Made by a program: the position numbers and the translations under genes. This document shows positions 33,882-44,543 of a stretch of DNA of 64,000 nucleotides, one piece after another (position 1 is the first letter of the stretch; each line of letters begins with the position of its first letter). The notes under the pieces were generated by a model. That model was not told where the DNA came from and did not search any database. It was given only the letters and a program-made list of their open reading frames with translations. The stretch comes from Marsupella aquatica (taxonomy: Eukaryota; Marchantiophyta), in assembly GCA_973895155.1 (NCBI GenBank), contig OZ316898.1:1488001-1552000 (forward strand). Reading direction: 5' to 3'.

Positions 33882-36800
33882 TTACAAGATGGTAAACAAT
33901 TTGTATTGCTTTGATGTTATTGGAGCACTGGCCGATGCAGTAGGCCATGAACACCAGCAAATATGCCCATTAAAGCCTATCACCATTCCGGCTAACAGGG
34001 TCCAGTCTACCCATGACCATCTCTCTTTAAACGTTTCCAGGGCTCGCTTGCCTTTCAATGTGGGAACTCTTCCAGCCTTTTGAATCTGATATTCTCCAGG
34101 AAGCTGTTCATACTCATCACCGTAATTTACACTTATTCTCCTTCCTCTTTGGGACCTCACACCCTTCCTGTGCCGCTCAGATTGCTTGAACCTGGGGCTC
34201 GCGAAGCTCATCTTCAAGCCATAACAGCTATCTGAAACCCCTGAAGGTGACCTCTCTTGCAAAGCATGGATCTCATCAGACACCATCATACCTCTCAGCA
34301 TCAGTCTTATCAGGTTTTGCAGTTTCCCAACCTTCATCATTTCCAACCACTGCACTTAGTGAGCAGTGTGTGCTAGTTTGCTCTCCCTTGTCCTCATCAC
34401 AGGTAAAAGGATGAAATTGGTTGACCCCAGAACCATCACAATTGCATTTGGGAGATTCTTTGGCTCTTGACTCGTCACAAGCGCACGAATGAGATTGTTG
34501 CTCAAAGGGACCACCACAAGCACAAGGATCTGATAGGTTCGAACAGCCACCACTTGACGTTTCAGTGTCCTTCCTTTGTGGCGTTGACAAGCTCTTCGTC
34601 CAATACTCAAGCTGACCGTCTTGGTTAAGAGGTACGTTGGAGCTAGCGAGAACTGGCTCACCCATGACAGACCATCTTCCAGCAGAAGTGACCTTCACCT
34701 CACAGTTAGCACCTAATAGGACACTGGAAGCTTGCAGAAGAACCTGGACATAAGATTTTGTGTGTCCGACCTGCACAACAGTAACGAGGAAAACAAACAA
34801 GCGAATTGCGAATTACTTCCGAGAATATTCCTGGACTCTCATCCAAAAATGTAGCTGTGTAGACAGGGTCCATTCGTGAAACGAAAGATGTGTTTCTTCT
34901 CTGTACAGTAGCACGTGAAAGTTTTCAATGCCTCATTTAGTAATTCAACTCGAAATCAGCTGATGTGCCTTCAACACTTCTAGGTTTGGGAAAGAGGCAT
35001 TCCGGAATCGACTTTGAAAGAGAAAGAAGTACCAGGTGGATGCCATCCGAGGCAACACCTGTAACCCAGACCTTTTGATCTGGCCTTCCATATCCTTGTA
35101 GGGGGAGAAGCTTTCAAAAACTGTGGTCTCCCTGCTGCGCTTCTTCACTTCAGACGTAGGTACCTTTTTCATTCGAGCAGCAGGCGTGCCTGGATCAAAA
35201 CATCACCAACGTTGCATACATTTTAATAAAATTGTCATTCCAGAATTGCACACGGTCACAATACTTAGTCGGCAGAATGTCTAAATGACTAAAATATATC
35301 GTTTCGAACACTTTTAGTCAACATTCGCAGACTTCTGAACATACCTGGCCGTGGATAAAACTGGGAAATGGGGACTTCTGCAAACTTATAGTCTTTGATG
35401 AGTGAAATCGTTTGTTCAAAATCTTCAACAGTTTCACCTGCCAGTACAGCCAACATTTGAGAACCTCCCAAATTAATATAAAGTTTCAAGGCCAGACAAA
35501 GGCACGCTTTGCGACGAAAATGGTGAGTGTGTCAATAGTGATTATGGTATAAGTGGAGACAACCATATTACGAAAGACAGCAGTACTACTCGCACATCCT
35601 CACTCTCAACTTTGTATAACAGACGTCTCATACAACGTACACTGGCGACAAAACCAAAAGCCTGGAACTCTAATCCACGCGAAAGTGAGTAAACGCTGCT
35701 GTAAGCATAATAAGAACCCCCAAAACATATCCTCACTCAGAACAGCCAGGTTACCTGGAAATCCACAAATAATATCCGTTGCGATGTGTATGTTGGGAAC
35801 CAAACGTGTAAGTGTATCTGCTACCTGGCGAAACTCTGCCACATTCTACTCTCGCTTCATAGCCTGCAAAATTACGTGATCCCGTATCATTCAAAGGAGA
35901 GTACTTGACTGATAGTGAAGCTACCATACTCCTTGCATTGAAACCCATTTACAAGATGGGCGATTGGTCCAGGAGGGGGTAGTACGTTTAGAACAGCATC
36001 GCTTCCAGACTGAACTGGAACATGAAGAAACAAATAAATGCATGGATGTCGCAGAATCTCTGCTATGGCCTCCAGGTGCTGTAAGATGCAGGGTGGGTTT
36101 GTCATCCCAATGCGCAACATTGTGCTTCTATCCTCAGGAAACTCGGCTACCAAAGCACGGAGCAATTTTGGCAGATCTGTTCCTAAGTCGCGACCTACAC
36201 GAACAAAATGATCAAATTCAGTTGGAGCTGGTATGGAATACAGTCAATTCTCATTCGAATCTCCGCCATCTCCCAGAAGTGACATGCCTGTTTTCAACTT
36301 GGCTGTGTAGTATAAGGTTACTTGACAACAGGAACAATGTCATCAAGGCACCTACAGTATCCTCCAGATCAAGTGCTCTAAAAGTCCCACACAGAAGGCA
36401 TACAGTATCATGCTCACTAACAAAATAAAACTACAAGTTCTTTAGTCAAAGGATAGAGATGCATTTCTACCATAAGCTCCCGTGTCTTCACTACTGAGCC
36501 AGATCTCCGTCACCCCTTCAGCTATTACTGACCTCACCCTGTCAACCTGACAACAATTACCAAAGCGGCACCCTGTTTCTAAAATCAGTTACTCTCTTCG
36601 GATGGCCATTCTCATTTTCCAAGTTACGATCTAAGACTTGCTAAATATTATCATTATTGGCACTTCAAAATATTGAAAAAAGGGTTAAGCAAAAAAAAGG
36701 TCGACCTCATGAGACTGGCAGAAGCAACCGGCAGAAACAATCCGACCACCACAACGAGTCTTGCAAAGTTTTCACAACTTACAAGAGCAGATATGCTGGA

Positions 36801-37255
36801 GCTCCCAAGATGCCCACGGGCGTTCTTTGTTTTGCAGTAGGTGCACGCACCCAAACATCCCACATTGATAGGAACAATTTCGACAAACTTGTTCTTCCGC
36901 ACCTATTTTTCCACCGAACACATCACAGTGATTTGAAGAAAAGTTATTGTAATATCAATCTTTTCCTTGAGCAATACGATAAACAAGTTGTCGGAACGTC
37001 AACTGCAATGATAACAGAAAAATGCATGCTACAGTTCGTGGTGTAACTGAACGTGAACCCTTGTATGCATTCACTTGCCGATAGTTCAACGTCTACTTAC
37101 GGCAGGCACTCGATCAGAAGTATTTTCAAAATCATTGCAAACGAATGAAATTCTTGACTAGTAAGATGCAAGCCGAGAAGAAACACTTCAAATATAGGCC
37201 GGGAGTTTCACTACACCTGATTTTGTGAACAACCAAAAGTCTTGACATAAATTGT
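33882..37255 (-). pseudogene. CDKAL1-like tRNA methylthiotransferase pseudogene, introns retained
   Basis: CDKAL1/MtaB enzymes are radical-SAM proteins that methylthiolate t6A37 of tRNA-Lys. Minus-strand exon blocks: 37255-37217 (TIYVKTFGCSQNQ); 36902-36783 ([18 protein letters not shown], with the radical-SAM CxxxCxxC); 36546-36471 (GVTEIWLSSEDTGAY); 36194-35986 ([20 protein letters not shown]); 35863-35755 (TDIICGFPG); 35437-35345 (ISQFYPRPG); 35189-35033 (TRAM-side region); 34770 onward ([22 protein letters not shown]); and a Cys-rich and basic C-terminal part ending at 33882 with a hydrophobic stretch. Damage: exons for about 110 residues of the N-terminal MTTase domain, including two of its three cluster cysteines, are missing between 37217 and 36902. 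TAG at 35848-35846 replaces the Tyr of REY. A one-base deletion near 35071 shifts the frame. The gene is bracketed by inverted F-box copies. Confidence 0.87.
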
Positions 37256-37387
37256 CTGCAATTCACACCATAAGCAGGGAAACTAGTAATGCAGCAAACT
37301 AATAAAATAATGCAACTCATTCAACCTTGCAAAAATATATCACATGGCCTATTTCAGCTCGTTGCCTCTAACTCATGAACCTGTTAG

Positions 37388-38017
37388 ACCTTCTCCCCTG
37401 TCCTCATTGGCATGGAGAATGTCCTTGCTTACGACAGGGCATCTCAAAATTGGGGAAAACTGCCATCGCTTTCTTTCCTGCGTGAGAATTTGTTCCTGGG
37501 GAGCCGGAATCAGTTTCTGTCCAGGTCATATTGGCGAATGGAAGGGACTCTGTTGTATGGGGTTCCTTGGTCGGAAACGGGGACTCGGATGCATAATCTG
37601 TACGTGGCCAACGTTTTGACCCGGACCTGGAAGCTATTGCCAGCTTGTCCGCTGAGGACTAGTTATGTCAGCTGCAACAATCTGGTGATAGACCCATCTA
37701 CGGAGACATACAAGGTGATCCTCCTCTTCTGTGGTGGGAGTAACTATTTTGCGCAGATCTACGACTCCAAGTCAGAAACCTGGAACAGAAAATATTTTGC
37801 TGTTTCGGGGGATTTCGCTGTGGGACCTTCCACTGCCACGAATCTCAATGGCATTCTCTACATGGTGGCAGTCAATAACCCGCAGAATGTCCTGGTTATC
37901 AAAGCAGAGGAAGGGACTTCCAAGGAACTGAGGTTGTCGTGTGACGACGTACTATTCTCGGAAAAAACCAATTGTTTTGCTACTATCCTGAAAGTCGGAT
38001 CAATCTCGAGCATTTGA
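37388..38017 (+). pseudogene. F-box/kelch-type protein fragment, right inverted copy
   Basis: The longer of the two copies: an open frame from 37412 to 38017 (201 residues) with the same kelch-like text as the left copy. It continues through WNRKYFAVSGDFAVGPS and NNPQNVLVIKAEEGTSKELR to a stop. The N-terminal F-box domain and a proper start are missing; homology begins abruptly at GACCTTCTCCCCTGTCCTCA (37388). The preceding 113 bp plus this start (37275-37412) are repeated at 54722-54862 in the centre of the large palindrome. It is probably not functional, although its frame is intact. Confidence 0.7.
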
Positions 38018-38255
38018 AGGAGGGAAGTTTGTCAGATGTAACTTTCTGAAGTGTGCAGTAGAAAAAAAAAAAAAGAGTTGGCAGAGTATCGTCGAGCAAA
38101 TTAGACGTTCCTACGGGGCCAAGTTTTTCTCACAAGAATTTATACCTCAAAATGGATCACAACCTGCGTTGGGAGCAACGTTGGCCGGGATGCATGTCTC
38201 TAATTTCGAGTTAAACGTCAAAGTAATGATATGTTTCACATGTTATCGTTTTCAG

Positions 38256-40039
38256 GGAGATGAGCTTGGAATTGATCGGTCTGACATAAAGACTGTCAGA
38301 TTAGCTGGTGTAGCTTCTCCCTGGCCAATATTTTATGCATGCCAGGTTTTCTTTGTCCACAGGAGGTGTTTGAAATCAACCGCCTTGCCATATTGCTAGA
38401 ATAAAACCACGGTCACCAAAATCTCGGGCTGGCTGTATGTCTCGATGTACGGTGAATACTCTTGTGAAGACTCCCAAGGTCTGATGTAGGAATTGATTCA
38501 CCTCGGTTAATAATTCTGCAAAGCCAATTGGTACGAGCCGCCATTGCCCCTGGAAGGACATTAAGACTAAGTTGTCGACTTGAACGAGTTGCAGGCCATC
38601 TTCACGATGTAAGGCATGGTCCCTTCAGTCATGTGTTTGACAACGAGTTCCTTCCTAAGATACTGCCAGGTCTTAAATGGTTAGTTTCTATGTTTCTTGT
38701 CCTCGACTTAAGCTTTTGAATGGAAGTTTTCACATTCCGTGACTTCATCATCCTTTGTTGTTCATCTCTAGTCAAGGCATTGTAGCGAGACGTTCCTGTG
38801 CAAGTTGGACAAGATTCTGACTTTCTTTGTTATTCTTTCATTTGTTGCAGGAGCCATGAGCAAATGTCAGCGGACATGATAGATTACATTGTCGATCTCC
38901 ATCATATTGACATTGATCAAGAAGAATTGAAGAAAGTAAAGGTAAGGGAAAGGTCACCAGTTTGCCACGCAATATCAACAAATTTTGGAATTTGTCTGTC
39001 AGTCTGGAATGGAGAATCCTGTTTGAAGCTAGAGAATGGCCAACATAGGCCTTAAACTGCTTGGTACTTCTAGGCTACTCTGGCCGGCATGTTCTGATTG
39101 CACGTCGGGAACTGTTGTATACAGGATATGATACTCGCAAGCAGTAAAGATCCATCTCATTCTGCAGTAAGAGGACAGAACCATGGCTTGAAATTCAATT
39201 GTTTATATAGCAACATTCGTTTCGAAATGTGAGGCATGTATTGCAAGAACTTTTTGGAGCTTTAATCATACCCTTTGTATGTGAATGAAAGCTGTGGAAG
39301 TCCAATAGCATCGTATTTATATTAGACTGTGAGTCTTTTATTTATTTCTTGAATTTGATCTAAGCATTAATGTTATTTGTAATGTCTTTGGATTAAACTA
39401 CCACTGATGTCCGTGATGTGGGTTACTAGACAGTTTGTAAAGCACGATGGCAAATGATTTGTTGAGCTTGTTTTGCGGCAAATGGGGTGCTAACACAGTG
39501 CTGCTTCATGTGTTCTTGATTCAGGGACGGAGTGAGAAAGGCTTCATTTATGATATTGTAGCTAATGGACGCAATGGGATAGATGTTGACAAGTAGGTTC
39601 TTTACTCTAGAGTTGTAGTTCTTAAATGAATCAATGCAAGGAATGATAGGTCTCAAACATACAATCGCCGTACCGAATTGAAATTCCAGAGCAGTTGTCT
39701 CTGCATTCAGAGACCAAAATCTTTCTCCAGTTGAATCTCCTTAATTGAGGGTGCTACCTTGGAGGCAACCTCATAGTTTATATTCAGCCACGGGAGCATC
39801 AGACATTGCTGACAGTAATGCAAATTTCTTTTTGCTGATTTGATTATATTGAAAGAGATGCTCGAGCATGTGGTCTTCGAACAAGCTTTAGTTATTCCAG
39901 GTAATCATCACATAATTTCGCCACTATTTTGATTGCAAGTCATTTAGTTTCAGTTGACGTTCTGAACCTGCTTATTGATGCAGGCTGATGGAGAATATGG
40001 GGGTCATGGACGATGAAATCCGTTTTAGAGCCAAAGAAG
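38256..40039 (+). pseudogene. SAMHD1-like HD-domain phosphohydrolase fragment, introns retained
   Basis: Plant SAMHD1-like proteins are HD-domain metal phosphohydrolases related to dNTPases. Exon blocks: 38256-38310 (GDELGIDRSDIKTVRLAG), about 38600-38681 (HLHDVRHGPFSHVFDNEFLP), 38851-38941 (SHEQMSADMIDYIVDLHHID), 39125 on (DMILASSKDPSHS), 39525-39592 (GFIYDIVANGRNGIDVD), about 39837-39900 (FDYIERDARACGLRTSF) and 39984-40039 (MENMGVMDDEIRFRAKE). The HD motif is HDVRHGPFSH where the family has HDxGHGPFSH, so Gly is changed to Arg. The exon beginning FDYIERD lacks an AG acceptor (CTGATTTGAT). The N-terminal third, with the first metal-binding His, and everything after RAKE are absent. It is a truncated DNA-level copy. 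Confidence 0.83.
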
Positions 40040-41569
40040 GTGAACTGCGTGCCACACCTTAAAATTTTGCTGAAACTTATTATTGTCAAGTCATTCGTTG
40101 TAGAGGTTCGGTTGACTCTCCCGTCGTTCAAGTTCTGTTTCTGGTGTGACATATTTAATTTTACTTATAGTTCTGATCCTTTTAGGTTTAAGGGGCTCCT
40201 TGTAATTCACCTCTCACAGAAGATTCTGGAGTCTGCAGAGACTTGTAGATCCTTAGTAACGAGAATTATATTTACTGGTTATTGAGATCCTGTCATAAGT
40301 TTTTACGCATTGCCTATAAGAGGTTGCATTTTTCTACGAAAACCGATTTTCCACTTCTACTGCAGATCCCTCTGTCGCCATATTAAACTAGCTCGGAAGA
40401 TTTTTCAAGGCGGGGCGGAGAGAATGCCAATTTGTCATTCTCGTAATCTGTGTTCTAATTGTTTTCCCCACATTGAGCACAGCTGAGCGTGACAGCCCCG
40501 ACAGAGAATTCCTGGGACTGAGATTTTGGATGGAATCCAGTACAGGAGGAGGAAATAAGAGTCCAGCAGCGCAAGCCTACCTCAATACCCGGTACACCGA
40601 CGCTGGGCTGTGGTTTCACAGCAGAAGAAAGAATCGACTGCGGATGAGCAGATTCAGAATCCTCGGCAGCAAGAGGGAAGAGGAGGCTGTTCTGGGAGAA
40701 TTTTCCTGCGGGAGCTGAACGCGACCACTGAAGGCAGTTCGCGTGGACGAAATCCCGCGTGCGAAGATTTCGCCATATCCTCGATGTCGTCCATTTCTCT
40801 GTACAGTTCGCTTCCCCAACTCTCTAATTCCATCCAATTGATTCTGCCATGGCTCTCATTTCTTCAGCCCTTTCCTTTTCGGAACGAACAACTCTGGAAA
40901 ACTACGAGATACACAGTTATTAGGCTTTGTGCTATGCAAAGATTAGTCAGGACATTGGGGGAAACTGGAAAGGGTAAAAACTCTCATAGCATAAACCTTA
41001 GTACCCACCCTCCCAAAGAAGAAAATAAGTTCCATTCCAGCTTGCAGCTCGCAAATCACTAAACTGGCAGCTCGGTCCTCCACTCACCAAATGTCATTCA
41101 CTCAGCCTCCTTGCTCCCAATAGCAAAAAAAAGGATAAAGTGTGAGTAGCTTGAAGTGCACACAGTAAATGGTCGAGACGGAGCTCCCCAACCTGCAGCC
41201 GCGACGTGAGAATCGCCAAGTTCTCCAAAAGAGACACAATGCAAAGAAACACAAGAAAAACCAGGCCCTTAACCAAGTGGATGGGTCACAAGGCTACGCT
41301 GCACAAAATTACACACCTACTAGATATGTTAAGAAGATGATTGCATCACTCTGAGTATCAAAACGATGTGTGAGATATGTCCAGCTTCATTTTCCAAATA
41401 TTTTTGAAAACCAAGAGTTAAGTGGAATTGAGTTGAAGAGAGTGATGCATCATGGAAGAAGAATCCTTCTCTCTCCAAGGACTGACTAGGTTACTTGCAT
41501 CACCACATGTGTCAAGTCACTCTCTAACAATTGTGGTTCATTATGTTTTCGGGCCAAATTGGCTAATTA
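40040..41569. other. Intergenic DNA, no confirmed gene
   Basis: The region 40473-41062 is GC-richer and has overlapping open frames on both strands without family motifs. It looks like a possible promoter/leader region or remnant. No later SAMHD1-like exons were found here. Confidence 0.4.
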
Positions 41570-41877
41570 GAGAGTAACACCAGGATGGACTCATGCCTGG
41601 CAAAAGCAAAAAAAATTACCCCACTTTAATTTCTGTTTTATATTATACTTGTATTGTATGAACACTCTCAGACCACTAAACATGATAATTCTCTTTATGA
41701 CCATGTAAATAATATGCAAGTTAGAGAGTAACACCAGGATGAACTCATGCCTAAAAAAAGCAAAAAAAAAATTACCCTACTTTAATTTCTGTTTTATATT
41801 ATACTTGTATTGTATGAACACTCTCGGACCTTTAAACATGATAATTCTCTTCATGACCATGTAAACAATATGCAAGT
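41570..41877. repeat. 154-bp tandem duplication
   Basis: GAGAGTAACACCAGGATG..GCAAGT at 41570 is repeated from 41724 with few changes. The interior ACTTTAATTTCTGTTTTATA and GTATTGTATGAACACTCTC blocks are identical. AT-rich and non-coding. Confidence 0.9.
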
Positions 41878-41920
41878 AAGGATGCCAAAAAGGATGCCCA
41901 CATGGATTACCTTCTTGAAG

Positions 41921-42128
41921 GTACAGTATCCAAACTATCCATGAACATATTCAAACTAATACATGGTTGTATGAATTTGGCCACCCTGGAACAATAGAGT
42001 GAAGTTGAACACAATTAATACAAGGTACTATATTCAAACTATCCATGAATATGTTGAAACTAATACATGGTTGCATGAATTTGGTCACCCTGGCACAATA
42101 GAGTGAAATTGAACATAATTAATACAAG
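41921..42128. repeat. 104-bp tandem duplication
   Basis: Units start at 41921 and 42025. Shared text includes CAAACTATCCATGAA, ACTAATACATGGTTG and AATTAATACAAG. It lies just after the 154-bp duplication and upstream of the second copia element. Confidence 0.9.
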
Positions 42129-42548
42129 CTGCCTCTGAGTTTACAACAGGAACCCAAGCTCAATCATGATTTTCCTACCCTCAAAAGGGTTATTAATTTT
42201 CGTTCATTATACAAAATCCTGAAGTTAGAAGTTACAATATGGACCGAACCTCACCATTCTGTGCTGGTAGTTTTGACCAACAGAATAACTCAAGGCACTA
42301 CTGAAATGATGCAGACATGGAATTTTTTGGTACTCCCACATGGGCCTTTGTAGCTAACGAGTTCACTTGTGCAAAGGCACATAAAAGACAAAGCAATTGT
42401 TGTGGAGAATGGTGCACTTTCATGTAACAACATCGAATCCCTATGTGATCCCTATGTATTGGACAAAGAAGTGAGATTTATTGTGGATGAGATATGGAGA
42501 GATGCTAGGATTTGACATTAATCACACCATATACTTTAGCTTAGTCCA

Positions 42549-42880
42549 TGTTAAGGATTGCTCTTAGTCTTGTGACTCATAGGTTATGGCACTTAGGCTA
42601 ACCACAGTTAGGATCTTAGCTGAGGTTAGATTAGTCATGTGTGACCTTGTATATACCAGGGCTAGTGTAAGCCGCTGGTGGGTGGTGCTTACTCATTGTA
42701 ACAGAACAACAGGAGGAAGAGAGAGAGCATGTGTGTTCGTCTACTCTTGAAGTAAAGCTTGAGTGTTCGTGTGGACGTAGCCTTGGAGAAGAGGTGAACC
42801 ACGTAGAGATTATGTCGACTACGTGTGCATGGAATGAGTCATGGTTGTATGGTCGTTGCGAATGACGTCTTAGTTCAACA
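42549..42880 (+). repeat. 5' LTR of copia copy 2
   Basis: 332 bp with TG..CA ends, a TATA-like TTGTATATACC and AGTAAAGCTT near the end. It differs from the 3' LTR at four transitions; at three of these the 5' LTR has TG/CA where the 3' LTR has CG or the reverse. Confidence 0.96.
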
Positions 42881-42882
42881 AT

Positions 42883-42894
42883 TGGTATCAGAGC
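42883..42894 (+). promoter_or_regulatory. Primer binding site, initiator tRNA-Met
   Basis: TGGTATCAGAGC starts two bases after the 5' LTR. It is the standard plant copia primer site, complementary to the 3' end of initiator tRNA-Met. Confidence 0.93.
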
Positions 42895-43744
42895 AAGCCT
42901 GGGAGGTGACGTTGAGGTGATCAAAATTTTCGTGACGTGTTGGTGACGGTTTTTCCAGCGGTTAGAGTTGGTGGATTTCACGGAGATCTATCGCATGGAA
43001 CTTGGAGGTGTTGGGCTCAACGGATAGATCGGGGCAAGGGCTTTCCGACGGTGCAAAGAAATCTCTGAACAGAGTTCGTGGTGCGGAGGAATTGACGTTT
43101 CCGTCGTTCTGGATTTTTTGTGATTCGTGTTCGACGGTTTTCTTCGACGGTTCTTTTTGGGGGGAACTGAGATCGTTTTCCCGACGGTGTGAGCTTTGTG
43201 GTGCGCGAGGCGTCACAACCTTTAGCTCAAATCGTAGATCGGGCAAAGCTGATCATTTCGGTAGCTGGTTTGCTATCGAGGGTGTAGTGAGTGCGATGTA
43301 CCAAGCAAAAGAGCCGTTCTGAGTTTCTGACTGGCTATGGAGTCTTCTTTTGACTGAAGCGGGGTTTCTAGTCGTTGCGTTCGACTCAAAGGAAGAAACG
43401 GGAAGTGCAACGGCTCAACGGAGAGATCGCGGTGCAGTGGTCATTTTGAGTCCAAGATTGACACTTGACGCGGAGTGAAGGAGTCGTGACGGGAATTTTT
43501 TACTCTGCTAGAGTTGCAAACGGTGCCGGTGCAATTCGGTAACATTTCCCGTCGACAACTAGTCTTTATCTGGTGTAAAGTGATAACGGCAGTGTGAGTA
43601 ACCCAACAATTTTTATTTTTTATTTTTTGTGCACATTTTGCCTTAGAATAGGGCCTTTTTGGTGGTGTGTATACACACCCTCCCGACCCTTGCACCGATG
43701 TCAATACCCCATTGGCGACCCCCTCCTCCTCGCTAATACTCTCA

Positions 43745-43870
43745 TCGCGGACGTCCCGGCCGTCCCAGACGTCACGGCCGTCCCGGACGTCGCAACCGGC
43801 GCGGACGTCGCAGCCGGCACGGACGTCCCAGACGTCGCGGCCGGCGCAGACGTCCTGGTCGTCGCAGCTC
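43745..43870. repeat. GC-rich GACGTC minisatellite in the copia leader
   Basis: About ten imperfect units of 12-15 bp, each with GACGTC and a GGCCG or ACCGG-like spacer, make an extremely CpG-rich island within AT-rich DNA. The units stay open on both strands (Ala-Asp-Val-rich on plus, Asp-Val-Arg-Ala on minus), as expected for a repeat in multiples of three. A coding role is unlikely. Confidence 0.85.
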
Positions 43871-44046
43871 CATCCCTGCCCATTTTGACTCGGTTTTTGA
43901 CTCCTTGACCCCCTGTGCACTGCCTTTTTTAAGACAGTATTTTTGTGTTCTTAAACCCCCTTAGGCCCGGTTTTTTAATCCTTTCCAGGCTCCTCATTGG
44001 TTAAGCGGCATCTCGGGCCTGGTGACCCACCAAATTAACCGCTTGG

Positions 44047-44067
44047 ACAGGGGGAACGGCCCCCTGT
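44047..44067 (+). promoter_or_regulatory. Conserved leader hairpin (copia copy 2)
   Basis: Identical 21 bases to those at 19267-19287: ACAGGGGG, AACGG, CCCCCTGT. Flanks TTAACCGCT before and GAGACCTGT after are also shared with copy 1. The leader around it has many differences, so the hairpin looks constrained. Confidence 0.7.
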
Positions 44068-44543
44068 GAGACCTGTTTCACAATCCAAGGAATATTTCGA
44101 AAAAACAGAGAGCTGTTTTTCGGCCTTTAGTCGAAGATTCCAGGGTCCGAACGGTAACTTTTTCGGATCTTTTTTGGCGAGAACGTAGCCACTGAAGCTA
44201 GCAACGCGGTGCACCACTCGATTTCCATTTCCGACGACGGGTGGTACTTGGATATTTTCTTATTCCCCGAGGTGGTCAAAACGGGAGAGAATTTTTGAGT
44301 TTTACCCACCCTGACCGAAATGTAAAAAAGTTTTTCGTCGGAACTCGGTTTCAATTTTGGATTTCAGCGTTGGCTTGCTAGGTTGGTGGGCTAAGTGGCG
44401 GTGACAAGTTTCAAGGTTTTTGGAAAGTTGCAAAAAACGACATTTTTTCGTGATTTGGATTTGAGTCAACGCGAAGGAAGGAAGGAAAAAGCATATAGGG
44501 AGCAGCACAGCAATAGCACGTGGAGAACGTTGGGAGGACAACG

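Larger units (their letters stand above)
42895..44543 (+). other. Long untranslated leader of copia copy 2
   Basis: A 1.65-kb leader lies between PBS and gag ATG, co-linear at both ends with the copy 1 leader. Conserved blocks besides the hairpin include TTTTTTGGCGAG followed by ACGT(A/T)GCCACTG, and CCGACGACGGGT. The middle (43660-43920) is replaced by a GC-rich repeat. Confidence 0.75.

Noticed and set aside
40473-41062. A new gene downstream of the SAMHD1-like fragment
   Set aside because: Overlapping frames in several phases with no motif; GC-rich composition explains the open frames.
43441-43920. Asp-Val-Arg/Ala repeat protein encoded by the GACGTC array
   Set aside because: Both strands are open through the array because the unit is a multiple of three; no start context or conservation supports translation.
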